A stretch of 64,000 nt of DNA, taken from the NCBI RefSeq assembly GCF_040219335.1, contig NZ_JAVJSQ010000031.1, positions 62,001 to 126,000 on the forward strand, given 5' to 3'. A model generated the notes under the pieces. That model was not told where the DNA came from, did no database searches, and saw nothing but the letters and a program-made list of their open reading frames with translations. Of the stretch, positions 15,983-25,073 are shown piece by piece (position 1 is the first letter of the stretch; the number at the start of each line of letters is the position of its first letter). The translations under genes and the position numbers were made by a program. Origin of the DNA: Gimesia sp. GTDB lineage: Bacteria; Planctomycetota; Planctomycetia; Planctomycetales; Planctomycetaceae.

Positions 15983-16780
15983 ATGACAGATCCGCATTAT
16001 CCCGAACTGACGGCTACCGATAGCCTGGCCTTGCTCCTGTGTCAGAAACTGGGCGAGACAGACATCATGCTGCGCGTCGTTCCCTACCAGGAAAGCATAA
16101 AAAACCCCTCTCTAGCCCCCGATGAGCAGAGCGTTTTGCTCAAGTATTCCCGTTGGAACGTCACTTTCGCAAACACAGAACGCTCGATCTATCTGACCTG
16201 CGCTGCAGACAGACGCTTATTTACCTGTCATTGCAGCGAATACGAAATCCCCAGGGCGCGACTGCAGACGTCACATCTCGAAGAAGTGGCTCATCTGTTC
16301 CGGCTCTGGGTACTGCAACAGATGGATTCTGCAGATCTGGCGCATGCACGCGGCGTCGGTTCGGTACAGGTCTTCCCCCGCATATCGGCACACAAAGTTG
16401 TCGATGAGCGATGGGCCAAATATGACACGCATCTCGCTGATGATCCCCTCGGCTTGAACCTGTTTGATTTTTATCAGGTCGCAAAAGCCACCCCGGAGTT
16501 GCGACAACTCTTCCCCTTTACCAGCATGTGGAACTTATGTTTCAGCCGCTGCACACATTACCCATTCACCCGGGATTGTCCGCACGTCAGAGCCAAACAG
16601 AAATTCAAGTCTCATGCAGTGGTCCCGGGTTACTACGAGGTATTTCTACGGGAACGCTATCTGGGAGAAGGTCCCGCGGTCATCGCAGCGCGGATTGTCG
16701 TACGCTATCTACCCCGCAACTGTGGCCCCGCCCTGTTATGCACCGAAACGAACTTTCAATATTTCAGCGAACCCCTCTGA
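15983..16780 (+). CDS. Hypothetical protein, 265 aa, possible DUF6193-like C-terminus
   Basis: The N-terminal half is mixed alpha/beta (DSLALLLCQKLGETDIMLRVV, then ERSIYLTCAADRRLFTCHCSEYE). The C-terminal half has LFPFTSMWNLCFSRCTHYPFTRDC, YYEVFLRERYLGEGPAVIAA and VVRYLPRNCGPAL. These features resemble a DUF6193-type domain from memory, a weak assignment. Seven or more cysteines are present but not in a clear zinc pattern. The start has no strong ribosome-binding site. It lies in the RNA-repair island but is not tightly linked to the core operon. Function unknown. Confidence 0.6.
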   Translation: MTDPHYPELTATDSLALLLCQKLGETDIMLRVVPYQESIKNPSLAPDEQSVLLKYSRWNVTFANTERSIYLTCAADRRLFTCHCSEYEIPRARLQTSHLEEVAHLFRLWVLQQMDSADLAHARGVGSVQVFPRISAHKVVDERWAKYDTHLADDPLGLNLFDFYQVAKATPELRQLFPFTSMWNLCFSRCTHYPFTRDCPHVRAKQKFKSHAVVPGYYEVFLRERYLGEGPAVIAARIVVRYLPRNCGPALLCTETNFQYFSEPL

Positions 16781-16837
16781 AATGCACGTGTCTTCCTTCT
16801 CAAACCACTCTGTTCTCTGACCTATCGGAGGTGTGCT

Positions 16838-16876
16838 ATGAACTATTCCGAATTCGATGATCGGCCATTTTTTTGA
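16838..16876 (+). other. Short frame with strong ribosome-binding site running into a T7 tract
   Basis: GGAGG at 16826-16830 sits eight bases before ATG 16838. The frame reads [12 protein letters not shown] and stops at the TGA formed by the end of a seven-T run. Removing one T would join it to the SEC-C frame at 16881. It may be a true 5' end of that gene disrupted by a homopolymer change, or a slippage site. Confidence 0.5.
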
Positions 16877-16880
16877 AACG

Positions 16881-17048
16881 ATGAGCAAACGCCGCACAGG
16901 CTTCCCGTCTGAAACACAAGTCAAACGGGGCATCCGCATCGTGCATGGCGACAAGCTGCTCGAAGAAAAACTAGGTCGCAACGATTTATGCCCCTGCGGC
17001 TCAGGCCAGCGCTTCATAAAGTGCTGCCTCACGCGGGGCTGCTTTTGA
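16881..17048 (+). CDS. SEC-C metal-binding motif protein (5' end frameshifted)
   Basis: A 55-residue frame ending in a SEC-C zinc motif: [19 protein letters not shown] gives the C-x-C-x8-CC ligands seen at the SecA C-terminus. The upstream part [17 protein letters not shown] is basic. ATG 16881 has no good ribosome-binding site, while ATG 16838 with GGAGG lies in a different frame and meets a stop at a T7 run (see that entry). The intact gene would therefore encode about 68 residues. SEC-C proteins often bind metal and nucleic-acid or translation factors. It lies 189 bases before the RNA ligase. Confidence 0.75.
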   Translation: MSKRRTGFPSETQVKRGIRIVHGDKLLEEKLGRNDLCPCGSGQRFIKCCLTRGCF

Positions 17049-17236
17049 CGGCGTGAACCGCAATCACTTTTTTCAGAGAATAACAACCGTGCGCAGGAAT
17101 TACTGTGCGCCGGTTTTCCGTCACTGAGTTTTCACGTCAGCCGTTTTCTGCCAGAATCGACATAGAGAGTCTGCGCATACTGAAACGGCTGAAGCTGATA
17201 CATCCCCTTCACTTTTGTTAAAGAGAGTCCGGACCG

Positions 17237-17977
17237 ATGGGCAGTTCCCACGATCAATTTGTGAAATATCCGCGGACACCTCATCTGTTCGGCTCTACGG
17301 GGACGGCAGACGACAAACGGCTCAGCGAACAGGCTTCGCTGCAGTTCATTGCCGATCCGTCTCTCATCGTGGAGGAAAAGATTGACGGCACCAACGTCGG
17401 ACTCCATTTCGCTCCCACAGGAGAACTCGTTCTGCAGTGCCGGGGCCACCTGATTAACGAAGGCATGCACCCGCAATACGATCTGTTCAAACAATGGGCC
17501 ATGGTCAAACGGCCGGTCCTGGAACAGATGCTGGAAGACCGGTTCATCCTGTTCGGCGAATGGGTCTACGCCCGGCACTCAATTCATTATCGCAGCCTGC
17601 CGCACTACTTCTTTGAATTTGACATTTACGATAAAGTACAACAGGTCTTTCTCAGCCTTGCCTGTCGACTGGAACTGCTCGCAGGCACCGGCATCGAAAC
17701 GGTCCCCGTGATCCATACCGGCCCGCTGGCACGCAAAGACCTGGAGACGCTGATTGGCCAGTCTGCCTTTGACAGTGTCTTTGACAATCCACTTACCAAC
17801 AACACGGACAACCTGATGGAAGGCGTTTATCTCCGCACCGAAGCGGGCGCAGCCGTCACCGGCAGGTCCAAATTTGTCCGTCTCGAATTTGTAGAAAAAA
17901 TCAAACAGAGCAGCCACTGGCAACACCAGGCCATGGTTCCCAACCTGCTCTCCAGACAGGCAGATATCTGGTCATGA
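17237..17977 (+). CDS. RNA ligase family protein
   Basis: A 246-residue nucleotidyltransferase-fold ligase. Motif I is [16 protein letters not shown], with Lys48 as the adenylated residue. Motif III is [12 protein letters not shown], motif IV is [10 protein letters not shown], and motif V is [11 protein letters not shown]. It lacks added domains and is close in size to small Rnl2-like ligases, which seal 3'-OH/5'-PO4 RNA nicks. The stop overlaps the HD-kinase start by four bases, so ligase and kinase are probably made together. It opens the core RNA-repair operon. Confidence 0.87.
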   Translation: MGSSHDQFVKYPRTPHLFGSTGTADDKRLSEQASLQFIADPSLIVEEKIDGTNVGLHFAPTGELVLQCRGHLINEGMHPQYDLFKQWAMVKRPVLEQMLEDRFILFGEWVYARHSIHYRSLPHYFFEFDIYDKVQQVFLSLACRLELLAGTGIETVPVIHTGPLARKDLETLIGQSAFDSVFDNPLTNNTDNLMEGVYLRTEAGAAVTGRSKFVRLEFVEKIKQSSHWQHQAMVPNLLSRQADIWS

Positions 17978-19086
17978 ACTGGCAGACACTGACAACATCG
18001 ACTCTGGATGAGATCCTGAACTGGGCTGCCACGCAGCCCTGGTGCCAGGCGATGTCGGACTGCGCGCAGGATGCCCGGTGGCACGCCGAAGGGGATGTCT
18101 GGACGCATACCCAACTCGTCTGCCGCCAGTTGCCCCAACTGACTGAGTGGTCTGGCTTATCAAACCGGGAACAGTCCATTCTGATCTTCACCGCACTCCT
18201 GCACGACGCCGCCAAACCGCTGACCACGCAACTCGATCCCGAAACCGGCCGACTGCGTTCGCCCAAACATGCCGTGAAGGGAGAATACCTGGCGCGAAAT
18301 GTTCTGCGCGATCTGGACTGCGACCTGGAAACCCGCGAAATCATCTGCCGGCTGGTCCGCTATCATGGTCGTCCCGCTTTTCTGCTGGAAAAACCGAATC
18401 CGGAGCAGGAAGTCATTTTCCTCTCCTGGCTGGTCAACCATCGACTGCTCTACCTGTTCGCCCTGACCGACACCCGCGGACGAACCACCGACAGCATGTC
18501 GCGTCCCGAAGAACATCTGCGGTTCTGGAAAATGATCGCCGAGGAACAGCACTGCTTCGATCAACCCTACCCGTTCGCCAATGATCAGGCGCGCTTCCTG
18601 TTTTATCACTCACCCGAACCGAACGTGCATTATGTGCCTCATGAAGAGTTCAACGGCACGGTCACCATGCTCTCCGGCCTGCCCGGCGCAGGGAAAGACA
18701 CGTGGCTCTCACGGCACCACACGGATCTGCCCGTCGTCTCGCTGGATGACGTGCGCGATGACCTGGGGGTTGAGCCAACAGACAACCAGGGAGAAGTGGC
18801 ACAACTCGCCCGGGAACGCTGTCGCGAACTCTTACGGAACAAGGCTGATTTCGCTTTCAACGCCACCAACCTGACCCGGCAGATCAGAAAACGCTGGCTG
18901 CAGCTCTTTGCCGACTACGGTGCCCGCATCGAACTGATCTACCTGGAACCGCCGCTGGAGACGATATTGAAACAGAATCGCCAGCGTCCTCAGCCGGTCC
19001 CGGAAAATGTCATACGACGCCTGGCAGAAAAAGTCGAACCTCCCACACTGACCGAGGCTCATACAGTGACTTACAATGCACATTGA
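17974..19086 (+). CDS. HD-domain phosphohydrolase fused to polynucleotide kinase
   Basis: A 370-residue two-domain protein. The HD domain (about 25-200) shows [10 protein letters not shown] (His37, His45), LLHDAAKP (His77, Asp78), His99 and YHGRP (His131). The kinase domain (about 225-370) shows the P-loop [23 protein letters not shown], and [14 protein letters not shown], the DNT/NATN motif of 5'-kinases, then a lid [22 protein letters not shown]. The HD part could remove 2',3'-cyclic or 3' phosphates and the kinase could phosphorylate 5'-OH ends, preparing ends for the adjacent ligase. This is inference; the families are clear. Confidence 0.87.
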   Translation: MNWQTLTTSTLDEILNWAATQPWCQAMSDCAQDARWHAEGDVWTHTQLVCRQLPQLTEWSGLSNREQSILIFTALLHDAAKPLTTQLDPETGRLRSPKHAVKGEYLARNVLRDLDCDLETREIICRLVRYHGRPAFLLEKPNPEQEVIFLSWLVNHRLLYLFALTDTRGRTTDSMSRPEEHLRFWKMIAEEQHCFDQPYPFANDQARFLFYHSPEPNVHYVPHEEFNGTVTMLSGLPGAGKDTWLSRHHTDLPVVSLDDVRDDLGVEPTDNQGEVAQLARERCRELLRNKADFAFNATNLTRQIRKRWLQLFADYGARIELIYLEPPLETILKQNRQRPQPVPENVIRRLAEKVEPPTLTEAHTVTYNAH

Positions 19087-19113
19087 ATCTTTCTCTACAG
19101 TTGGAAATCCAAC

Positions 19114-20517
19114 ATGCTCTTATCTATCACAACGACACATCAACCCGCCAGTGATCTGAGCTACCTGCTCCACAAACACCCGGACCGCTTTCAGAGCTTT
19201 AAACTGAGTTTCGGCAACGCTCACCTGTTTTATCCTACGGTTTCCGAAGAAAAATGCACCGCCTGCCTGCTGCTGGACGTCGATCCGGTGGGGATGGTCC
19301 GCGGCAAAGGACATCAGCAGTCGTTCCTGCTCGACCAGTACGTCAACGATCGGCCTTATGTCGCTTCGTCTTTCATGAGTGTCACCCTTTCACAGGTCCT
19401 GGGATCCGCGCTTAACGGGCGCTGCAAGGATCGTCCGGAACTGGTCAGCACGCCGATTCCACTTACGGTACAGATCGCCGTCCTCCCCGTACGCGGCGGC
19501 GAAGATCTGATTCGCGAAATCTTCGAACCACTGGGTTACGAAGTCGCCATCCAGTCTTATCCACTGGATGAACAGTTCCCGGACTGGGGCGAGAGTCCCT
19601 GTTATTCCGTCACACTGACAGGTACGAAAACACTTTCGGAACTGCTCAACCACCTCTACGTCCTGATTCCGGTCTTCGACAACCGCAAACATTACTTCGT
19701 CGGCGAGAACGAACTGGAAAAGCTATTAGAGAAAGGGGCGGGCTGGCTGGCCGACCATCCTCTGAAAGACCAGATCAGTCGTCGCTACCTGAAGTTTAAA
19801 CCGAGCCTGTACCTCACAGCCCTGGCACGTCTGGTCGACGAAACCGAGACCGAAGATCCGGAACTGGAAAACGAAAATGATGAAACAGCAGAAGAACCTC
19901 TCGACAAAGCGGTTCCGCTGAACCAGCAGCGACTAGGCAGCGTAATGGCCGTCCTGCGGGCTTCCGGTGCGCAAAGTGTGCTCGACCTGGGCTGTGGCGA
20001 AGGAAAGCTGCTCCGCGAACTGCTGTCCGATCGACAGTTCGAACAGATCGTCGGTCTGGATATCTCGGTGCGCTCGCTGGAGATCGCTGCGAAACGTCTC
20101 AAACTGAAACGGCTGCCGGAACGACAGGCGCAACGGGTGAAGCTGCTGCACGGCTCGCTCACTTACCGCGATCGTCGGCTCGAAGGTTTCGACGCCGCGG
20201 CCCTGGTTGAAGTGATTGAACACCTCGATCCGTCCCGCCTGGCGGCGCTGGAACGGATGCTGTTTGAATTCGCTCGCCCGAAAACCGTCGTGCTCACCAC
20301 ACCGAACCGGGAATATAATGTGATGTGGGAAACCCTGCCCGCCGACCAGCTGCGTCACGCCGACCACCGGTTCGAATGGACGCGGTCCGAATTCCAGACA
20401 TGGGCCACCGGCATTGCAGATCAATTCGGTTACGCTGTCCGCTTCCTGCCCGTTGGTCCGGAAGACAAAGCGGTGGGTGCACCCACACAAATGGGAGTGT
20501 TTGAACGTAATGAGTAA
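19114..20517 (+). CDS. hen1: 3'-terminal RNA ribose 2'-O-methyltransferase Hen1
   Basis: A 467-residue bacterial Hen1. The N-terminal part (about 1-240) is the Hen1-specific domain that pairs with Pnkp. The methyltransferase begins at SVLDLGCGEGKLLREL (SAM motif I, about 289-300). The metal-dependent catalytic motif EVIEHLDP gives Glu366, Glu369 and His370, with RHADHRFEW (His415, His418) supplying further ligands; this is the Mg/Mn-site pattern of Hen1. It methylates the 2'-OH at cleaved RNA 3' ends before ligation, so the repaired site resists recutting. The stop overlaps the next ATG by eight bases. Confidence 0.95.
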   Translation: MLLSITTTHQPASDLSYLLHKHPDRFQSFKLSFGNAHLFYPTVSEEKCTACLLLDVDPVGMVRGKGHQQSFLLDQYVNDRPYVASSFMSVTLSQVLGSALNGRCKDRPELVSTPIPLTVQIAVLPVRGGEDLIREIFEPLGYEVAIQSYPLDEQFPDWGESPCYSVTLTGTKTLSELLNHLYVLIPVFDNRKHYFVGENELEKLLEKGAGWLADHPLKDQISRRYLKFKPSLYLTALARLVDETETEDPELENENDETAEEPLDKAVPLNQQRLGSVMAVLRASGAQSVLDLGCGEGKLLRELLSDRQFEQIVGLDISVRSLEIAAKRLKLKRLPERQAQRVKLLHGSLTYRDRRLEGFDAAALVEVIEHLDPSRLAALERMLFEFARPKTVVLTTPNREYNVMWETLPADQLRHADHRFEWTRSEFQTWATGIADQFGYAVRFLPVGPEDKAVGAPTQMGVFERNE

Positions 20518-21412
20518 GAATAGTAATCCACCATTTGATTCTTCGATTACCTGGGCACGGGTCCGCGCTATTTTCAATAACCCTGATCCACCAGATAAAG
20601 TCTGGCAGTCGCAATTTGACGGATTCGATGAAAAACTGGAGCAATTGGCGCAGACTCCCTATGACCAGATCGATTTTGGTGACTTATGGTACTATCACCA
20701 TGATCTGGCATACATGAAACTACAGCCGGAACTGTTTGCCTGGTTATTTCCAGTCTGCCTGATGGACTGGGATCAGACTCTACAGAATTCAAAATCCTGT
20801 TCGCATGGTGATTCCGAATTTCATTATGGAATTCTGCAAGGGAATGTTTTCGAAACAATGCTGACCGGCAAACAACTTGAAGAGGTGACTCTTTTTTTTC
20901 GAGACAGTCTTCTTAAAAGTGTCACTTCTGAAACCAGACTGCAGGTAATTCGAAATGATGTTCCTACTGCAGGCTGGATCTTTCGATTCAACTCTCTGGG
21001 GCTGATCCTACCGGATATCAGTCCGATCTGGGAAGGACTCTGGTCCCTGGAACATCCCGGTCAGGCGATAGCCGCGATTCAATACTTTTCTGCATTACTC
21101 TATTTCGATGACGAAAACCCTCTGTTTAAATCATGGGAGAATATCGAATTAAACTTCTGGGAAAACGACTCGTTTATTTATGGATCCGGATGGGCCAATA
21201 ACAATACAGATTATCTGACCACAAATCTGACCGTCGAATTTGTCAATGATTTAATTCGACAAGCGGCTGTTCTGCTAAGCAATACGACTGAGTCACAGAT
21301 GGCGGAACGTATCAAAAATGATTTACCCGGTTGCCAGGCTCTACTCCGAGAGCGAGTGAAAGAATTCCCTGAGTTACTGCGAAACCCTGATTCCAAGGGA
21401 TGGACTGTCTGA
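20510..21412 (+). CDS. Unrecognised 300-aa protein inside the RNA-repair operon
   Basis: No known family is recognised. The sequence is acidic and aromatic-rich (WYYHHDLAYMKLQPELFAWLFP, FHYGILQGNVFETM, FFRDSLLK) and ends with a helical tail RIKNDLPGCQALLRERVKEF. No signal peptide, membrane segment or catalytic motif is evident. The start ATG 20510 overlaps the Hen1 stop, indicating translational coupling, and Pnkp follows after 75 bases. Its A/T-richer composition differs from the Hen1 and Pnkp genes, suggesting later insertion. A regulator, adaptor or toxin-sensing role is possible (inference). Confidence 0.75.
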   Translation: MSKNSNPPFDSSITWARVRAIFNNPDPPDKVWQSQFDGFDEKLEQLAQTPYDQIDFGDLWYYHHDLAYMKLQPELFAWLFPVCLMDWDQTLQNSKSCSHGDSEFHYGILQGNVFETMLTGKQLEEVTLFFRDSLLKSVTSETRLQVIRNDVPTAGWIFRFNSLGLILPDISPIWEGLWSLEHPGQAIAAIQYFSALLYFDDENPLFKSWENIELNFWENDSFIYGSGWANNNTDYLTTNLTVEFVNDLIRQAAVLLSNTTESQMAERIKNDLPGCQALLRERVKEFPELLRNPDSKGWTV

Positions 21413-21487
21413 AACTGTGTAAAGATGTTTCAGAACCATAATGAATATCTATTTTCAAATACATATTAAAGATCTATCGATTTACCA

Positions 21488-24088
21488 ATGGACATCTCAA
21501 TCCCCAAACTCTCACTCGTCGTGCTCGTCGGCCCCAGCGGGGCGGGCAAAAGTACGTTTGCGCGAAAACACTTTCTGCCGACCGAAGTCATCTCTTCCGA
21601 TTTATGCCGGGGGATGATCAGCGATGACGAAAACGACCAGAATGTCACGAAGGAAGCCTTCGAACTGCTGGGTTACATCGTCTCCCAACGCCTGAAAGCA
21701 GGACGGCTGACCGTCGTCGACGCCACCAACGTCCAGCAGGAGGCCCGCGCGCAGTGGGTCGAACTGGCACGGAAGTACCACTTTCTGCCGGTCGCTATCG
21801 TGCTTAACCTGTCCGAAAAGATCTGCCATGCACGGAACCAGGAACGTCCCGACCGTTCATTTGGATCTCACGTGGTCCGCAATCAGCGTTCGCAGTTAAA
21901 ACGTAATCTGAAACGACTCCGTCGCGAGGGTTTTCGTTATGTGTTTGAAATGAACTCGGTCGAACAGATCGACGTTGCCCGCCTGGAACGCGTTCCCCTC
22001 TGGAACGACCGTCGTGAGGAACAGGGCCCTTTCGACATCATCGGCGATATTCATGGCTGCTGCGACGAACTGGAACTGCTGCTCAAAGAGTTGGGTTATG
22101 CCCAGACCTCCGTTGAGGAACCAGAGCCCCTGTGGGGCGATGCCTGTTATGCGCATCCCGAGGGTCGCAAGGTTGTCTTTCTCGGCGATCTGGTCGACCG
22201 GGGTCCGCGTTCGCTGGATACGGTCCGGATTGTACGCAACATGGTCCAGCAGGGGACGGCACTCTGCGTGCCCGGCAACCATGACATGAAGCTGCTCCGC
22301 AAGCTGAAAGGGAAAGATGTCAAACTGACGCACGGACTCGCAGAGACGGTCTCTGAAATCGAAGCCATGCCAACAGAGACGCGGGAACCGTTCTGCCAGG
22401 CGCTGGCCGAATTCCTCGACAGCCTGATCAGTCATTTCGTGCTGGATCAAGGTAAACTGGTCGTCGCCCATGCTGGTATGACAGAAGACCTGCAGGGACG
22501 GGGCTCGGGTAAGGTCCGTTCGTTCGCCCTTTACGGCGAGACGACAGGCGAAACCGACGAATTTGGCTTTCCGCTGCGCTATAACTGGGCCGCCGAATAC
22601 CGGGGCGCTGCGCATGTAGTCTACGGTCATACTCCTGTTCCCGATCCGGAGTGGCTCAACCGGACCGTCAACATCGACACAGGCTGTGTCTTTGGTGGTC
22701 GCCTGACGGCACTCCGCTATCCGGAAAAAGAGTTCATTTCCGTACCGGCGAAAGAAGTCTACTGCGAATACGCCAAACCCATGTATCGGGATACGGATGC
22801 AGCATCACAAACTGCTCAGCAGCAGTACGACGACCTGCTCGACCTGCAGGATGTTACCGGTAAGCGGTTTATCAGAACGCGTCTGCAGACGAACATCACC
22901 ATTCGCGAGGAGAACGCGACCGCGGCCCTGGAGGTCATGAGCCGCTTCGCCGCCAATCCGAAATGGCTGATCTACCTGCCACCGACGATGTCGCCGCCGG
23001 AAACCTCCACGGAACCGGGACTGCTGGAACATCCGGCTGAAGCATTTGCGTATTTTCGCAACCAGGGAGTCCCCCAGGTGATCTGCGAAGAAAAGCACAT
23101 GGGTTCGCGGGCCGTGGTTGTCGTCTGTCGCGATCAGGAAACAGCCCGCCAGCGGTTCGGCGTGCAGGAAGCAGAACGCGGCATCGTTTACACACGGACG
23201 GGGCGGCGTTTCTTCAATCAGTCTGAACTGGAAGCCGCCTTCCTGGAACGGGTCCGTCAGGCATTGAGTGCCGCCGACTTCTGGAATGAGTTCCAGACGG
23301 ACTGGGCCTGCTTCGACTGCGAACTGATGCCCTGGTCGGCCAAAGCCCAGGCGCTGCTGCAGTCGCAGTACGCAGCCGTGGGTGCCGCGGGAAAAGCAGC
23401 GTTACCCCCGGTCGTCGCTGCACTGGAACAGGCAACAGCACGACTGACTGCCGACGAAGCCTCGTATGCTGCAGAAATCGCAAGCCACTTCCGTCATCGG
23501 GAAACTGCGATCGAGGAATTCGTGCGCGCCTATCGCCACTATTGCTGGCCCGTGGAAACACTGGATGACTTGAAGCTGGCTCCGTTTCACCTGCTGGCCA
23601 CCGAGGGCAGAGTTCACATCGACCAGAATCATGACTGGCACATGCAGACCATTGCACGCATCTGTGCGCAAGATGAGAAACTGCTGCTGGCAACGCCATC
23701 GTTGAAAGTCGACCTGACCGACAATGACAGCGTGCAGTCCGGCATCGACTGGTGGTCGGGGTTGACAGGCACGGGAGGAGAAGGGATGGTGGTCAAACCC
23801 CTGGAATGGGTCCAGCGGGGGCCCAAAGGACTGGTACAGCCCGCAATCAAGTGCCGGGGGAAAGAGTATCTGCGGATTATCTATGGTCCGGATTACGACG
23901 CGGAAGAAAATCTGACTCGCCTGCGTAAACGGGGTCTACACCGCAAACGATCGCTGGCACAGCGTGAATTCGCCTTGGGCATTGAAGCCCTGGAACGATT
24001 TGTGAACCGGGAACCGCTCAGGCGGGTCCATGAATGTGTGTTCGGGGTGCTGGCTTTGGAAAGTGAGCCGGTCGATCCCCGACTGTAA
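21488..24088 (+). CDS. pnkp: Polynucleotide kinase-phosphatase-ligase Pnkp
   Basis: An 866-residue three-domain RNA-repair enzyme of the usual family length. The kinase domain opens with VVLVGPSGAGKSTFARKHF (P-loop 15-22). The calcineurin-like phosphatase starts at FDIIGDIHGCCDEL (Asp187, His189) and continues with FLGDLVDRGPRS and PGNHDMK. The ligase domain has the adenylation site CEEKHMGSR, Lys536. It heals broken tRNA or rRNA ends: it phosphorylates 5'-OH, removes 2',3'-cyclic phosphate, and seals with Hen1. The gene directly follows the orphan 300-aa gene and precedes two nucleotidyltransferases. Confidence 0.95.
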   Translation: MDISIPKLSLVVLVGPSGAGKSTFARKHFLPTEVISSDLCRGMISDDENDQNVTKEAFELLGYIVSQRLKAGRLTVVDATNVQQEARAQWVELARKYHFLPVAIVLNLSEKICHARNQERPDRSFGSHVVRNQRSQLKRNLKRLRREGFRYVFEMNSVEQIDVARLERVPLWNDRREEQGPFDIIGDIHGCCDELELLLKELGYAQTSVEEPEPLWGDACYAHPEGRKVVFLGDLVDRGPRSLDTVRIVRNMVQQGTALCVPGNHDMKLLRKLKGKDVKLTHGLAETVSEIEAMPTETREPFCQALAEFLDSLISHFVLDQGKLVVAHAGMTEDLQGRGSGKVRSFALYGETTGETDEFGFPLRYNWAAEYRGAAHVVYGHTPVPDPEWLNRTVNIDTGCVFGGRLTALRYPEKEFISVPAKEVYCEYAKPMYRDTDAASQTAQQQYDDLLDLQDVTGKRFIRTRLQTNITIREENATAALEVMSRFAANPKWLIYLPPTMSPPETSTEPGLLEHPAEAFAYFRNQGVPQVICEEKHMGSRAVVVVCRDQETARQRFGVQEAERGIVYTRTGRRFFNQSELEAAFLERVRQALSAADFWNEFQTDWACFDCELMPWSAKAQALLQSQYAAVGAAGKAALPPVVAALEQATARLTADEASYAAEIASHFRHRETAIEEFVRAYRHYCWPVETLDDLKLAPFHLLATEGRVHIDQNHDWHMQTIARICAQDEKLLLATPSLKVDLTDNDSVQSGIDWWSGLTGTGGEGMVVKPLEWVQRGPKGLVQPAIKCRGKEYLRIIYGPDYDAEENLTRLRKRGLHRKRSLAQREFALGIEALERFVNREPLRRVHECVFGVLALESEPVDPRL

Positions 24089-24122
24089 AACTTCGCCCCA
24101 AGCGAAAACAGGAAGTGAAACC

Positions 24123-25073
24123 ATGAACAAGCGCGTCCACTATCAGCCGAACCTGATCTATTCTGACGGCACACAGGTGGTCACAGTCCGGGATATCATC
24201 GGGCCGAACGGTCGTACTCAGCATCCGCGGGGATCGGTTGGTGTGGTAGTGCGTGCGCCGCGTGATCTGGATCACTCGTATCGCGTTAAGTTTCCCGATG
24301 GTGTCGAAGTCGCCCTCAAAGCAGACGAGCTGACACTGCTCGCTCAATTCAAAGAGGGGGAGATCGGCAACAGCGAGATCAACGCAAACCGTAGCGACCT
24401 GTTCTCCCGCGTGATCTTCAAGTGCATCATTGGCTCCCGGGCCTTTGGTCTTGAGGATGAGCAGTCCGACACCGATTATCGCGGCGTCTACCTGCCGCCC
24501 GCGGAACTGCAGTGGTCGCTGTACGGTGTTCCCGAACAGTTGGACTGCCACGAAACGCAGGAAACCTACTGGGAGCTGCAGAAGTTTCTGGTCCTGGCTT
24601 TGAAAGCGAACCCGAACGTCCTGGAGTGCCTCTATACTCCCCTGGTCGAACAGGTCACGCCCCTCGGCCGGGAACTGCTGGATCTGCGGGAAATCTTTCT
24701 GACGCGCATCGTCTATCAGACCTACAACGGTTATGTGATGTCGCAGTTCAAAAAGATGCAGACCGATATCAAGAACCAGGGGAAGGTCAAATGGAAACAT
24801 GTGATGCACCTGATCCGGCTGTTGATCTCGGGAGTCACCCTCCTGCGTGAAGGCTATGTCGTCGTCGACGTGGGACCACAGCGGGAGCAGCTGTTGGCCA
24901 TCAAGCGGGGAGAAGTCCCCTGGGACGAAACCGAGAAATGGCGGAAGAGCCTGCACAAGGAATTTGAACAGGCGCTGGAGCAGACCAGACTACCGGCCCG
25001 CCCCGATTATGAAACTGCGAATAATTATCTCATCAAAGCGCGTCGACTGGCGACGCAGGAGGTACTGCCGTGA
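24123..25073 (+). CDS. YcgL-like nucleotidyltransferase with N-terminal SH3-like domain
   Basis: A 316-residue protein. Residues about 15-75 form a small beta-rich module (HPRGSVGVVVRAPRDLDHSYRVKFPDG), SH3/KOW-like by appearance. The nucleotidyltransferase fold follows with CIIGSRAFGLEDEQSDTDYRGVY, giving the GS-x10-D-x-D metal site at Asp116 and Asp118. The rest is helical, including LKANPNVLECLYTP. The family is DNA polymerase beta superfamily, COG3541-like. It is linked to Pnkp by 34 bases and overlaps the next gene by four bases. An RNA 3'-end nucleotide transfer role is possible but not shown. Confidence 0.82.
   Translation: MNKRVHYQPNLIYSDGTQVVTVRDIIGPNGRTQHPRGSVGVVVRAPRDLDHSYRVKFPDGVEVALKADELTLLAQFKEGEIGNSEINANRSDLFSRVIFKCIIGSRAFGLEDEQSDTDYRGVYLPPAELQWSLYGVPEQLDCHETQETYWELQKFLVLALKANPNVLECLYTPLVEQVTPLGRELLDLREIFLTRIVYQTYNGYVMSQFKKMQTDIKNQGKVKWKHVMHLIRLLISGVTLLREGYVVVDVGPQREQLLAIKRGEVPWDETEKWRKSLHKEFEQALEQTRLPARPDYETANNYLIKARRLATQEVLP

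Noticed and set aside
24018..24956. 312-residue minus-strand frame across the nucleotidyltransferase
   Set aside because: It lies antisense to a clear family gene and shows no family motifs.
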